A DNA stretch of 64,000 nucleotides, from positions 1-64,000 of the forward strand of contig CABUPJ010000005.1 in NCBI GenBank assembly GCA_902493335.1, written 5' to 3'. How positions within the stretch are numbered: the first letter of the stretch is position 1; the number at the start of each line of letters is the position of its first letter. Positions 1-9,581 of this stretch are shown piece after piece. Made by a program: the position numbers and the translations under genes. A model generated the notes under the pieces. It did no database searches and was not told where the DNA came from. It was given only the letters and a program-made list of their open reading frames with translations. The DNA is from an uncultured Porphyromonadaceae bacterium. GTDB lineage: Bacteria; Bacteroidota; Bacteroidia; Bacteroidales; Muribaculaceae.

Positions 1-2
1 TC

Positions 3-266
3 ATCAGCAGCAATCCAAACAGTCTTCTGATACTCCATGCCCGCGCCGACATCCCTTATCTCTACCGCTGGCCCGGCTTGAAAGAATACACCGACCCCTC
101 GCTCGCCCCTCCCGACATCCCGATAAAGAAGCCTGATCCGAGCATACCAATTATCATTCCCCTCAGAATAGAACACGGACTATGTAACAAGGTATGGAAC
201 AAGGGCTTCAGCCCTTGTGACGAAACGATAGCCAGTAAGTTACCTCCCCATCCTCGACCACTTTAG
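3..266 (+). CDS. Possible 3' end of a protein cut by the left edge
   Basis: An open frame enters from the left edge and runs to a TAG at 264-266. Its first two thirds use the GC-rich third positions typical of this genome (gcc, ctc, gac, cgc), which supports real coding, including a proline-rich stretch. The last third contains a palindromic repeat (199-218) and looks less coding, so the ancestral stop may have been lost to the repeat. I recognise no family. A competing minus-strand start at 38 (reading MEYQKTVWIAAD leftwards) cannot be excluded. It would converge on upp. Confidence 0.35.
   Translation: MSSNPNSLLILHARADIPYLYRWPGLKEYTDPSLAPPDIPIKKPDPSIPIIIPLRIEHGLCNKVWNKGFSPCDETIASKLPPHPRPL
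199..218. repeat. Palindromic hairpin with TTCA loop
   Basis: A perfect 8-bp stem (ACAAGGGC / GCCCTTGT) closes a TTCA loop. Hairpins with different stems but the same loop (TGAA on the other strand) occur at 30319-30336 and 54100-54115, and the preceding ATGGA resembles the sequence before 30281. Confidence 0.6.
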
Positions 267-301
267 CGGCAGACATCCCCGCGCGTCTAAACCGACCAAA
301 C

Positions 302-326
302 CGATGTCAAACGCACATTGACATCG
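302..326. terminator. Hairpin between convergent genes
   Basis: CGATGTCAA and TTGACATCG form a perfect 9-bp stem with a 7-nt loop, just past the upp stop and past the gene end on the plus strand. There is no strong U-run on either side, so it may act weakly or with Rho. Confidence 0.45.
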
Positions 327-343
327 TTGGAAATGATAGTCCG

Positions 344-997
344 TTACTCCTTTATGCCGTAGGCGAGGTCGCCGGCGTCGCCGAGACCGGGAACGATATA
401 GCTGTGAGCGTTGATCTTGTCGTCGACAACGCCGAGCCAAAGCGATGTGTTTTCGGACGGCAGCACTTTCTTGAGATAGTCGACGGCCTGACGCGAGGCG
501 ATGACCGATGCGATATGTACGTGAGCGGGTGTGCCTTTGGTGAGCAGAGCCTTGTAGCTCAGTTCCATCGAAGCGCCGGTCGCGAGCATCGGGTCGCAGA
601 GTATCAGAGTCTTGCCCTCGAGCGACGGCGACGCGAGATATTCGATGCAGATGTCGAAATTCTCTTTTTCCTTATATTTGCGGTAGGCTGAGACGAAGGC
701 GTTTTCGGCGTCGTCGAAGTAGCGCAGGAAACCCTGGTGGAAGGGCACGCCGGCGCGGAATATCGTGCCGAGAACGATTTGCTCGTCAATGACATTGCAT
801 TTGGCCTTGTCGAGCGGTGTAGTAATCTCTATTGTTTTATATCTTAGGGTTTTGCTTATCTCATAGGCCATAATCTCGCCCAAGCGTTCGAGGTTGCGGC
901 GGAAACGGAGACGGTCGCCCTGGATGTCGACGTTGCGCATCTCCATCAGATACTGGCTCACCAGTGAGTCGGTGTCGGCAAATACTGTTTCTTTCAT
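344..997 (-). CDS. upp: Uracil phosphoribosyltransferase
   Basis: This enzyme salvages uracil by joining it to PRPP to give UMP and pyrophosphate in the cytoplasm. The 217-residue length fits the family. The PRPP-binding loop DPMLATGAS lies at about residues 135-143, and the C-terminal uracil-binding stretch YIVPGLGDAGDLAYG at about 200-214. The start at 997 is 21 bases downstream of a good -7 box. The gene stands alone, divergent from nothing obvious and converging on the left-edge frame. No odd residues were seen. Confidence 0.95.
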   Translation of the reverse strand: MKETVFADTDSLVSQYLMEMRNVDIQGDRLRFRRNLERLGEIMAYEISKTLRYKTIEITTPLDKAKCNVIDEQIVLGTIFRAGVPFHQGFLRYFDDAENAFVSAYRKYKEKENFDICIEYLASPSLEGKTLILCDPMLATGASMELSYKALLTKGTPAHVHIASVIASRQAVDYLKKVLPSENTSLWLGVVDDKINAHSYIVPGLGDAGDLAYGIKE

Positions 998-1017
998 ATT
1001 CTTTTATTTCAATGGTA

Positions 1018-1047
1018 CAAAGTTAGTGCATCGCAATGAAATAACAA
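1018..1047 (-). promoter_or_regulatory. Promoter of upp
   Basis: On the minus strand a TAACTTTG -7 box (1018-1025) follows a TTG (1045-1047) with a 19-nt spacer, matching the Bacteroidetes sigma-ABfr consensus. It lies in the gap between the DUF4886 gene and upp. Confidence 0.65.
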
Positions 1048-1884
1048 TCAGCGACACGAAATTTGCGTGATCGAAAACGGATTTTTTATCGCGGCTTCGG
1101 CGGCTTCCTGGGCCAGACGGCGTTGCGGAGCGTTGACGCGGGCGGGAGAGTAGGGGTTGCCGACGATATCGTGGCCGAAGAGAGTGCCATACCATGTGCA
1201 GGCGGCGATGTAGCGTCCGAGCGTGTAGCTCAGGTGATAGCCGTCGCGGGTGAGGTCGTCGCCGAGAGCTGAGGTGCGGGCGTCCTGTATCGCCGTGCCG
1301 CTGGGTATCACGCCCTTGAGTTCGGGATTGTCGGCCAAAGCTTTCCTGGCGGCGTCGACAATGGCGCGGTACATCTTTATCTGGCTTTTGCCGTAGTTCT
1401 TGAAGCCGTCGTGTCTGGAGTCGGGTGAGTAAGCCCATGTCATGTGCCAGAGGAAGACGGGACGCGCGCCGACGGCTTTGCGCACCATGGCTATCAGTTC
1501 GGGCAGACGCTCGAATGTCTCATACTGACCTGAGAAATGGCTCGCCTGCTGGAAGGTGATGTAGTCCCACTCTTCATCGGCGAGGGCGCGCGATATCGTG
1601 CAGGCGGCGATTGTGTCGACGCGGCCGTCGGCGGCTATCTTGCGGTAGCTGTATTCGCCCTTGTCGCCTTTCATGTTGTTGTAGTGGCGTTCGATCGAAC
1701 AGCCGGGAAAATAAAGATTGCCGATGACGATTTCATCGCCTCCGGCGACTGTCAGGGCGTGCATTTCCTGCTCGAGGGCGTCTTCCGAGAAACTGTTGCC
1801 GATGGCGAGCACTTTGAGCTGACGGGCCGACAGACCGAAGGCTGTGACGGCGATGATGACAAGACTGATAATGTATTTTTTCAT
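1048..1884 (-). CDS. DUF4886 SGNH-like secreted protein
   Basis: A 278-residue exported protein: residues 1-20 form a signal peptide (MKKYIISLVI...SA). The mature part begins with the block IGNSFSED at about residues 28-35, resembling the nucleophile block of SGNH/GDSL hydrolases, and DGYHLS towards the C-terminus resembles the D..H block. This matches DUF4886. Substrates of the family are not established; deacetylation or deacylation of glycans is a common guess. It starts 20 bases downstream of the stop of the PUL regulator and may be read with it. Confidence 0.8.
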   Translation of the reverse strand: MKKYIISLVIIAVTAFGLSARQLKVLAIGNSFSEDALEQEMHALTVAGGDEIVIGNLYFPGCSIERHYNNMKGDKGEYSYRKIAADGRVDTIAACTISRALADEEWDYITFQQASHFSGQYETFERLPELIAMVRKAVGARPVFLWHMTWAYSPDSRHDGFKNYGKSQIKMYRAIVDAARKALADNPELKGVIPSGTAIQDARTSALGDDLTRDGYHLSYTLGRYIAACTWYGTLFGHDIVGNPYSPARVNAPQRRLAQEAAEAAIKNPFSITQISCR

Positions 1885-1903
1885 TGCGGTTGTTATTTTG
1901 TTG

Positions 1904-4774
1904 TTATTTGAAGTCTATCAGGAATTGCACGAGCGACTCTTTGTCTTTGATGCCGAGCTTTTTGCGCAGACGGTAGCGGGCTGTCTCGACGCCTCTGACG
2001 GTCAGACTCGTGAATTTGGCTATATCCTTGGTGCTGAGGTTGAGGCGCAGCAGGGCGCAGAAGCGCAGGTCGACGGGTGTCAGCGACGGATAGCGTGCCA
2101 CGAGGTTGCGGAAGAAGTTTTCGTGGATGAGGTCGAAATTCTTGTGGTAAATGCTCCAGAACTCGGTGTCGCCGATGTCAGAGTCGATGTGTTTGAGCAG
2201 CGAGTCGACGTCGTTTGAGGTTATAGTGCCTTTGCGTTTCTGTTCGCCGATAGTGTCCTTGAGGTTGTCGATGACACTCTGTCGCTGCGCCATGTCGAGG
2301 GCGAGCGACGCGAGTTCCTTGCTTTTGCTGGTCAGCTCGCTTTCGAGGAGCTGTTTCTGCTGTTGGGCGATGATGCGTTCCTGTTCGAGTATCTTGATGC
2401 TCTGGGCGGCCTGTTCGATGCTGTTTTTGTGTTCTTCTTTTATCAGGGCGCGTCTTACCCTCCATTTTGCGATGAGCACGACCAGCAGTGCGACCAACAG
2501 ACCGTAGAGCAGCATAGCCCATACAGTCAGATACCATGGCCGCGGGACGGTAAATTCATAGACCAGCGGCTCTGACTCATTGCTGTCGTCGTCAATCAGG
2601 GTCGCCTTGAAGACGTAATGCCCCGCGGTGAGGCCGCCGTATGTTATTTCGGTCTCGGACGTGACATGCGACTGACGGCTGCTGCCTCCCTCGAGTTCAT
2701 ATCGTATCCGGGACGGACGCGCGTTATAGTTGGGATAGCGCAGGCAGAAGGTTATGTTGCCAGGCACTTCTACGTCGTGCAGCTTCGAGTCGATGGGCAG
2801 CCGTGTTTCTTTGCCGCTGCTCGACAGGCTTGTTATCGAGCCGTGGGTCAGCGCCAGAGCCTGCTGCTCTTTTGCCTCGCGGGTGAGACTGAGGGTGCCT
2901 ATGCCGTTGTTGAGAGTGAAGAAGGCCGTGAGGTCTTTATCGACGAATACTTTGTTGTTCAGCCCGTTGCTCTGGAGTGAGAAGAGGTCGAGCGGCACGG
3001 TGAAGATGCGCTTGAACCGGCCGTCTTCATATGATATGAGATTATACTGAGTCTTCGACGTCACCCAGAAGAGATTGTCGTCGACACTCTCTGTCGACAG
3101 TATGCCTTTTATCATCGGCAGGTCGCGGTTGAACGATTCGTATGGCCTGAGTTTGCAGCTGTCCGTGTCATATATATAAAGCTTGTCGCCGTCAGAAACA
3201 GCCACGCGCCCGCGTATCTTCATCACGAAGGCCATGTTGCTGTTGTTGCTGTTTGTCGACTTGAAGTGTTTTTTGTCTTTGACACGGGTTAGGTCGTCAG
3301 ACAGCTCGAGACGCATCACGCCCGAGGCGAGATGGGCGCACCATACCGAGCCGTCATAGTCGGTTTCTATCTGACGCACGGGCGCCGCGAAGTCTTTGAG
3401 TGCGTGATTGCGGTGCCACAGTCCGTCGTCGCCGCGTGTATAGACATTGAGCAGATAGTAGCTCGACTCGAGCAGCACGTCGCGGTTGCGCAGACGGGCT
3501 TTGACGATATCGGTGGCGTTGCTGTTGTAATGCTCTGTCCCTGACGGCGAGAGCACGTCTACAGTAGTGTTGCAGCCGACAAAGAGCTGATTGTCTATTT
3601 TAGAGACATGCCAGGTCTGGGCTTTGACGCCCGGCACTTCCGAAATCTTTCCTGTTTCAAACGAATAGGTGTAGAGTCCCTGGTTGGTGGCCATATATAT
3701 GAGGTCGCCGAACCGTGCCACAGAGTATGTCATGCCGATGTAGGGGTCTGTATGCTCGGGTTCGAGGATGAGAAACGGCAGGCTTGTGTGTATCAGCGAG
3801 ATGCCATAGTCGAGGGCGCTCCAGATGTTGCCGAAGCGGTCATACAGCAGTCCGAGCACCGAATTGTTGTTGAGGCCGTTTTCGAGGCAGTAGTGCCACA
3901 GAGGTCTGCCGCTCTGGCTCATGGCGAAGATGCCGCCCTGTATCGTGCCGATGATGATGTCGCGCCTGGGGGTCACAATCATGCGGTTGACCTGCGAATG
4001 TCTTATGCCGTCGTCATAATCAGTCGCGAAAGGTCTCAGCCTGTTTGTGGTCACGTCATAGATATACAGTCCGTTACTTTCTGTGGCGAGGAGTATAAGG
4101 CCGGGTTCATAGTCGCAGGCTCCCACGATGTCGTCGTCGCCTACCCGGGTGCGGTCGATTATCGTCGTCAGTGAGCGCGTCTCCGGGTCAAATTCGGCGA
4201 AGTCGCCGTCGATCAGTTGAGCGTAGATATGGTCGGATACGTTATAGATAAACAGGGGTCTGATATTGGCACAGGCTTCGACGCGTGATCCGTCATAGAC
4301 AAACAGTGACCTGAAAGACTGAAAGATAAGGTAATCTCCCGTGCGCTCGATTTTCCATATCTCGTCGTCGTTGAAGAGCGCCGGATCCATGTTGTCGCTT
4401 ATCGACGTGTAGCTCATCTCGCCGTAGTCGTCGCGAGAGAAATATCCGAACTGCTGATAGCTGCCCGTATATACGCGGTTGCCGTCGACAAACACTGATC
4501 TTACGATATAGTGTCCGGGCACCGGGTAGCACACCCATCTCGCACCGTCGAAGACAAGGAGGCCGTCGTTGTTGCCGAAATACATTATGCCGTCGCTGTC
4601 CTGGCCGCAGGCCCAGTTCTGGTTGCTTGCCTGAAACTGGCGCGACGTATAGTTTGTCACAGTCGGCTTGAACAGGGTGGCGCCGGCGACATGGCCGCAG
4701 AAGAGCGCCACTACTGTCAGAAACAGCCTCAGACAGCCTGATGCAATGGTTTTGATGTTAGTTTCAGACGGCAT
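1904..4774 (-). CDS. SusR-like membrane-spanning PUL regulator
   Basis: This 956-residue protein probably senses a glycan breakdown product in the periplasm and activates the PUL on the other strand. It has an N-terminal signal or anchor segment (residues about 12-32), a long propeller region, a Y_Y_Y-type beta-sandwich at about 680-745, one membrane helix at about 751-771, a Q/E-rich coiled coil to about 840, and a LuxR-type helix-turn-helix at about 898-950 (STKDIAKFTSLTVRGVETAR). It has no histidine kinase or receiver domain, so it is not a hybrid two-component system; the layout is closer to SusR, with sensor and DNA-binding domain in one chain. It is divergent from SusC, with four AAACGTA repeats between them. 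Confidence 0.88.
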   Translation of the reverse strand: MPSETNIKTIASGCLRLFLTVVALFCGHVAGATLFKPTVTNYTSRQFQASNQNWACGQDSDGIMYFGNNDGLLVFDGARWVCYPVPGHYIVRSVFVDGNRVYTGSYQQFGYFSRDDYGEMSYTSISDNMDPALFNDDEIWKIERTGDYLIFQSFRSLFVYDGSRVEACANIRPLFIYNVSDHIYAQLIDGDFAEFDPETRSLTTIIDRTRVGDDDIVGACDYEPGLILLATESNGLYIYDVTTNRLRPFATDYDDGIRHSQVNRMIVTPRRDIIIGTIQGGIFAMSQSGRPLWHYCLENGLNNNSVLGLLYDRFGNIWSALDYGISLIHTSLPFLILEPEHTDPYIGMTYSVARFGDLIYMATNQGLYTYSFETGKISEVPGVKAQTWHVSKIDNQLFVGCNTTVDVLSPSGTEHYNSNATDIVKARLRNRDVLLESSYYLLNVYTRGDDGLWHRNHALKDFAAPVRQIETDYDGSVWCAHLASGVMRLELSDDLTRVKDKKHFKSTNSNNSNMAFVMKIRGRVAVSDGDKLYIYDTDSCKLRPYESFNRDLPMIKGILSTESVDDNLFWVTSKTQYNLISYEDGRFKRIFTVPLDLFSLQSNGLNNKVFVDKDLTAFFTLNNGIGTLSLTREAKEQQALALTHGSITSLSSSGKETRLPIDSKLHDVEVPGNITFCLRYPNYNARPSRIRYELEGGSSRQSHVTSETEITYGGLTAGHYVFKATLIDDDSNESEPLVYEFTVPRPWYLTVWAMLLYGLLVALLVVLIAKWRVRRALIKEEHKNSIEQAAQSIKILEQERIIAQQQKQLLESELTSKSKELASLALDMAQRQSVIDNLKDTIGEQKRKGTITSNDVDSLLKHIDSDIGDTEFWSIYHKNFDLIHENFFRNLVARYPSLTPVDLRFCALLRLNLSTKDIAKFTSLTVRGVETARYRLRKKLGIKDKESLVQFLIDFK

Positions 4775-4801
4775 TTTTGTTTAAGGTTTTTAACGGCAAT
4801 G

Positions 4802-4833
4802 CAAATATAATTACAAATTGGAGAAAATACAAA
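4802..4833 (-). promoter_or_regulatory. Promoter of the SusR-like regulator
   Basis: Minus-strand TATATTTG (4802-4809) and TTTG (4830-4833) are separated by exactly 20 nt. The upstream element touches the first AAACGTAGT repeat at 4832, so the regulator could control its own gene. Confidence 0.65.
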
Positions 4834-4931
4834 ACGTAGTCGTGACGAAAATCAAAAAAATGTTGATTTTTAGCCCTCTGAAGACTAAAAACGTAGTGAA
4901 AACGTAATGTTATACAACATAAACGTAGTCG
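4832..4931 (+). promoter_or_regulatory. Four AAACGTA direct repeats, candidate regulator sites
   Basis: AAACGTAGT or AAACGTAAT occurs at 4832, 4889, 4900 and 4921. The last three are spaced 11 and 21 bp apart, one and two helical turns, so they lie on one face of the DNA. They sit just upstream of the SusC promoter, where an activator would bind. Binding by the adjacent LuxR-type protein is inference. Confidence 0.5.
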
Positions 4932-4945
4932 AGTAGTAGATAAAA

Positions 4946-4979
4946 TTTGTGCTGTGGGTTTAACATAGCTTTAAATTTG
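4946..4979 (+). promoter_or_regulatory. Promoter of the PUL (susC)
   Basis: TTTG (4946-4949) and TAAATTTG (4972-4979) are 22 nt apart, slightly wider than ideal, which would fit an activator-dependent promoter. The transcript would have a leader of about 35 nt before the SusC start. Confidence 0.55.
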
Positions 4980-5022
4980 CAGCAGAAAATTTTTCTACTT
5001 TTTAACGTTAACTAAAACCATT

Positions 5023-8000
5023 ATGAAAAGACCAATTCTTGTAATTATGTTGTTCTTGGTCAGTGTAGCTGTCGCAGTCGCACAGACCATCACAGTGAAA
5101 GGAACGGTCGTTGACGCAGCTGACGAGCCCCTGCCCGGTGTTTCGGTGCAGGTTGTAGGCTCTAATCAGGGCACAATGACTGACTATGACGGCAACTATC
5201 AGATTGCCGGCGTCAAAGGTGACGCTACTCTCCGTTTCAGCTTTGTAGGAACCAAGACTGTTGAAGAGAAAATCAACAACCGCACATCTATTAATGTAAA
5301 GCTTCTCGATGACAACCAGAATCTCGACGAGGTTGTCGTCATCGGTTACGGCGCCGCCAAGGCAAAAGACCTCACGGCTCCTATCGCTGTAATCAAAGGC
5401 AGCGAAATCACAAACGTGCCGACAAGCTCGCCTATGGCCGCTCTTCAGGGCAAAGTCCCCGGCGTCAACATCCTCAACTCGGGTACTCCCGGTGACGGTC
5501 CTAAAGTCCGTATCCGTGGTACGGGCTCTTTCTCGAGCGCCGAGCCTCTCTATGTTGTCGACGGTATGTTCTATGACAACATCAATTTCCTCAACAACGA
5601 CGACATCGAGGAAATGTCAATCCTCAAAGACGCTTCTGCCGCAGCTATCTACGGTGTGAAGGCCGCCAACGGCGTTGTAATCATCACAACCAAGAAAGGC
5701 AAACAGAATCAGCCCGCCCACATTACCTATAACGGTTATGTCGGCGTCCAGACAGTCACCAAACGTCTCAAAATGGCTAATTCTCACGAATATGCCACCA
5801 TGCTTACCGAGGCCAATTCTACGGCTTACAGCCCTGTACTCGAAGAAGCCGTGCGACTCTGGGGCGGCAACATGAGCAACCTCACTTTCGGCGCAGACAC
5901 AGACTGGTATGACGAACTCCTCCGCACAGCCCTCATGACCAACCACAGCCTCACGGTTTCAGGCGGCAGCGAACGCGCCACTTACTCACTCGGCATGAGC
6001 TACCTCTATCAGGACGGTATCATGGACACCGATAACAACTACAACCGTCTCAACTTCCGCGCCCAGGTTGACTATCAGGCAACCAACTGGATGAAAGTCG
6101 GCTTCAACGGCGTCTTCACACAGGGCAACCAGCGCATTCCTAACAACAAGGCATGGCAGGTAGCCTACAACGCTCCCGGCATTTTCCCCGTCTATGACGA
6201 AACCCGCGGCGATGAAATCTATCCCGTCAAGTATGCTTCTCCCACACAGATCGGCATCAACAACAACATCTACAACCCTGTCGCAAACGCTGAGTTCTAT
6301 AACTCGACCAACAAGACAGCCCAGTATCTGACAAACTTCTACGCCGAGTTCAATCTCCTTCCCGAGAAACTCACTTTCCGCACAAGCTACGGCAAAGACT
6401 TCTCGACCGTGCGCGGCCGCACATTCACCGAACCCTACTATGTCGGCACAAGCCAGCAGGTCACAACTTCGGCTCTCACCAAATCGACCACCGAATATGA
6501 CAACTGGTCGTGGGACAACATCCTCACATATAAAGATAAATTCGGCAAGCACGGCGTAGGCGCCATGGTCGGCTATTCGATGCGTCAGGACTCTTATCAG
6601 TTGCTCCAGGGCTCTGTCAACGGCGTTCCCACCGAACGTGAGGAATACTGGTATATCGACAACGGCGACGCCGAGACAGCCACATCAACCGACGCCGGTA
6701 CACGCTACCGCAGCCAGTCGGTCTTCACTCGACTCAACTATGACTACGACGGTAAATATCTGTTAATGTTCACATTCCGTGCCGATGGTACCTCTAAGTA
6801 TCAGGAAAAATGGGGCTACTTCCCCTCTGTCGGCGGTGCATGGGTCATGTCATCAGAGCCTTTCATGAAAGACCAGAACGTCTTCGACTACTTGAAACTC
6901 CGCGCATCATGGGGCCGTCTCGGTAACGACAACGTTGCCGCCAGCGACGGTTTCGCCGCCCTCACTACCGGTTTCCCCGCATCAGGTGTATTCGGCGACA
7001 ACACATATCCCGGCTACCAGAATCCCGCCCGCTTCAGCTGGCTCAAATGGGAGGTTGTCAACGAGACCAACGTCGGCGTTAATTTCGCCACTCTCAACGA
7101 CCGCCTGACTGTCGACCTCGACTACTTCTACCGCCTCACAACCCAGGCTGTCATCTCTCCGCTGCTTCCCTTCGAGAACGCTACTCTCGCCGGCAACTAC
7201 GGTAAGATTCTCAACGACGGTGTCGACATCTCGATCAACTGGAACGACCGTCTCGGTGACTTCAAATATTATGTGGGTGCCAACATGTCATTCCTCCATA
7301 ACGAAGTCAAAGACCTCAAAGGACGTCGCATCGTCACTGGCGGTCAGACATCCAACATCGTCGGCGAGAAGATGAACTCGTTCTACGGCTACAAAGTCAT
7401 CGGTATCTATCAGAACGCCGCCCAGGTTGCCGCAGATCCCATCGCAGTCGCCAACGGCCTCGAACCCGGTGACCTCATCTATGAAGACGTCAACGGTGAC
7501 GGTGTACTCGACGGCAGTGACCGTCAGGTGCTCGGTTCTTACATCCCCGACTTCACATACGGCATCAACCTCGGCTTCGAATACAAAAACTTCGACTTCG
7601 CCGTCAGCATGTACGGCCAGGCAGGCGCAGAACTCTTCAACCGCAAACGCGCTCTCCACTATCAGTCGGCTTACTACAACTTCGACCACGACCAGTATGC
7701 AAAACGCTGGCACGGCGAGGGCACATCAAACAGCAATCCTTCTGCCGCAGCCCTCATGAAGTCATGGACCAACGACAACACCAACTCTTACTTCGTTGAA
7801 AGCGCCGACTACTTCCGCATCCAGAACATCGCCCTCGGCTATACATTCAAGAACCTCAAGATGGGTGCCTACACTCTCCCGAGCATGCGTCTGAGCCTCA
7901 ACGCCGACCGTCCCTTCTCGTTCTTCAAGGCTCACTCGTTCACTCCCGAGCTCTCTGATCCTCAGGGTTGGGATACCGAGGTTTATCCCCTTGCTTCGAC

Positions 8001-8031
8001 ATTCACTTTCGGTCTGCAGATCGACTTCTAA
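5023..8031 (+). CDS. SusC-family TonB-dependent glycan transporter
   Basis: An outer-membrane transporter that imports oligosaccharides with its SusD partner, using TonB energy. Of its 1002 residues, the first 20 are a signal peptide (ending VAVAQ), followed by a carboxypeptidase-regulatory-like domain at about 22-105 (VKGTVVDAADEPLPGVSVQV), a plug at about 112-225 (PLYVVDGMFYDNI, SILKDASAAAIYG, NGVVIITTK), and a large beta-barrel ending in an aromatic-rich strand (FTFGLQIDF). Length and signatures are typical. SusD follows after 35 bases. It is the first gene of the PUL transcript. Confidence 0.96.
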   Translation: MKRPILVIMLFLVSVAVAVAQTITVKGTVVDAADEPLPGVSVQVVGSNQGTMTDYDGNYQIAGVKGDATLRFSFVGTKTVEEKINNRTSINVKLLDDNQNLDEVVVIGYGAAKAKDLTAPIAVIKGSEITNVPTSSPMAALQGKVPGVNILNSGTPGDGPKVRIRGTGSFSSAEPLYVVDGMFYDNINFLNNDDIEEMSILKDASAAAIYGVKAANGVVIITTKKGKQNQPAHITYNGYVGVQTVTKRLKMANSHEYATMLTEANSTAYSPVLEEAVRLWGGNMSNLTFGADTDWYDELLRTALMTNHSLTVSGGSERATYSLGMSYLYQDGIMDTDNNYNRLNFRAQVDYQATNWMKVGFNGVFTQGNQRIPNNKAWQVAYNAPGIFPVYDETRGDEIYPVKYASPTQIGINNNIYNPVANAEFYNSTNKTAQYLTNFYAEFNLLPEKLTFRTSYGKDFSTVRGRTFTEPYYVGTSQQVTTSALTKSTTEYDNWSWDNILTYKDKFGKHGVGAMVGYSMRQDSYQLLQGSVNGVPTEREEYWYIDNGDAETATSTDAGTRYRSQSVFTRLNYDYDGKYLLMFTFRADGTSKYQEKWGYFPSVGGAWVMSSEPFMKDQNVFDYLKLRASWGRLGNDNVAASDGFAALTTGFPASGVFGDNTYPGYQNPARFSWLKWEVVNETNVGVNFATLNDRLTVDLDYFYRLTTQAVISPLLPFENATLAGNYGKILNDGVDISINWNDRLGDFKYYVGANMSFLHNEVKDLKGRRIVTGGQTSNIVGEKMNSFYGYKVIGIYQNAAQVAADPIAVANGLEPGDLIYEDVNGDGVLDGSDRQVLGSYIPDFTYGINLGFEYKNFDFAVSMYGQAGAELFNRKRALHYQSAYYNFDHDQYAKRWHGEGTSNSNPSAAALMKSWTNDNTNSYFVESADYFRIQNIALGYTFKNLKMGAYTLPSMRLSLNADRPFSFFKAHSFTPELSDPQGWDTEVYPLASTFTFGLQIDF

Positions 8032-8066
8032 TCCTCATTACTTAAAACTCATTAATATATAAAGAA

Positions 8067-9557
8067 ATGAAATTATCAAACAAAATATTGGCAGTCGCAC
8101 TTTCGGGTGTAGTAGCGCTCGGCGGTCTCACTTCGTGCGACTACCTCGACGTGGTGCCTGAAAACAGTGTGCCTGAAGAAAAAGTCGACTACACCGACAT
8201 CACCGACATGTATGCTCCCGTGTCGGGCGTTTACGCCAAGCTCCGCACCGGCGGCATGCACTGGGTAATCAACATGGAGTCTGTCATCCGCGACGGCGAC
8301 GTATGGTCGGGCCGCATCGACGACCAGGCCGACATGGTCAACATCGGCCGCCACTACCGTTACAACAACGGTTTCTGGGGCTTCAACGAAATGTGGAACC
8401 AGTACTACGGCATGATCAAGTTTGCCAATACCGCTCTCGACGCACTCGACCAGTATGCCGCAAACATCAAGAACGAGACCGACATGGCGAAATACCGCAG
8501 CTACTGCGGTGAGGTTAAGATCCTTCGCGCCTATGCATACTACCGTCTCGTGCAGTATTTCGGCGACGTGACCATCCTCCGCTCTAATGACCAGGGCAGC
8601 CTCCGCCGCTCGTCGAAAGAACTCGTCTACGAATACATCCTCGAAGACCTCGACTATGCCTGGGACAACTGCCCCCGCCTGAACCCCAACGAGATGGAGC
8701 ACATCGGTGCTTTCACAGCCTACACCGCCCGCATGCTCGCCGCCAAGATCAAACTCAACCAGGGCAAATACAACGATGTCGAGACATACACCAACGATAT
8801 CATCAGCTCTGGCAAGTTCCAGCTTTATCCCGACTACTACGAACTCTTCAAGATTCCCGCAAAACTCTGCTCTGAGTCTCTCATGGAATGCCAGTCGACA
8901 TATTTCGGCATGGGTTCTGGCGACAAAGTTGACGTCGACCAGTTCTTCAACTGCGCCGGTCCCCGCATCACAAGCCAGGCTGACGGCCGCTCTGTAGGTG
9001 GCTGGAACTTCATCGGCTATGAGAAATCGTTCCAGGAATGGGCTGCAAACCGCGGCGAGACAGTGCGCGCTACCACAGCGTTCCTCCGCGGCGGTCAGGT
9101 TACACCCGACGGCGACCTCGTCAGCACACCCTCTAACCTCGAGAACACCGACTGCTGGAACGGCAAATGGTATGTGCCCATCAGCCAGATCATCGAAGGC
9201 CGCACAATGTACGGCGGCGACAACAACGTCCGCATCCTCCGCTATGCCGAAGTTCTGCTGATGAACGCCGAGGCTCTCGTGCGTCAGGGCAAGAGCGGTG
9301 ACACACCCTTCAACCTCGTCCGCAAACGCGCCAAGATGTCTGAAATCAGCGGTGTGACACTCAACGACATCCTTGACGAGCGTCGTATGGAGCTCTGCTG
9401 CGAGTGGGGTGTTCGCTACGAAGACCTTATCCGCTGTGATCTCGCCAAGACCGTCCTCGGTCCTCTGGGCTGGACTCCCGACAAAACTTACTTCCCGCTG
9501 CCTGCAAATCAGCTTAATATCGTCGACGATCTCAAACTCGACCCTATCACTGAATAA
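8067..9557 (+). CDS. SusD-family glycan-binding lipoprotein
   Basis: A surface lipoprotein that caps the SusC barrel and binds the glycan. It is 496 residues long, with a signal peptide and lipobox (GLTSC, Cys at about residue 24), then the SusD/RagB helical (TPR-like) fold with typical blocks such as KILRAYAYYRLVQYFGD at about 152-168, RILRYAEVLLMNAEAL near 390 and ILDERRMELCCEWGVRYEDLIR near 435. Binding specificity cannot be read from the sequence. It sits between SusC and the GH43-like gene in one operon. Confidence 0.95.
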   Translation: MKLSNKILAVALSGVVALGGLTSCDYLDVVPENSVPEEKVDYTDITDMYAPVSGVYAKLRTGGMHWVINMESVIRDGDVWSGRIDDQADMVNIGRHYRYNNGFWGFNEMWNQYYGMIKFANTALDALDQYAANIKNETDMAKYRSYCGEVKILRAYAYYRLVQYFGDVTILRSNDQGSLRRSSKELVYEYILEDLDYAWDNCPRLNPNEMEHIGAFTAYTARMLAAKIKLNQGKYNDVETYTNDIISSGKFQLYPDYYELFKIPAKLCSESLMECQSTYFGMGSGDKVDVDQFFNCAGPRITSQADGRSVGGWNFIGYEKSFQEWAANRGETVRATTAFLRGGQVTPDGDLVSTPSNLENTDCWNGKWYVPISQIIEGRTMYGGDNNVRILRYAEVLLMNAEALVRQGKSGDTPFNLVRKRAKMSEISGVTLNDILDERRMELCCEWGVRYEDLIRCDLAKTVLGPLGWTPDKTYFPLPANQLNIVDDLKLDPITE

Positions 9558-9581
9558 ACTCCAACAGGTTACAATAGCAAT

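Noticed and set aside
1..38. A minus-strand start at 38 reading MEYQKTVWIAAD towards the left edge
   Set aside because: Only 12 codons are visible and the plus strand has better codon usage; undecidable from this window.
1904..4774. A hybrid two-component system regulator
   Set aside because: There is no histidine kinase, ATPase or receiver domain between the membrane helix and the helix-turn-helix; only a coiled coil.
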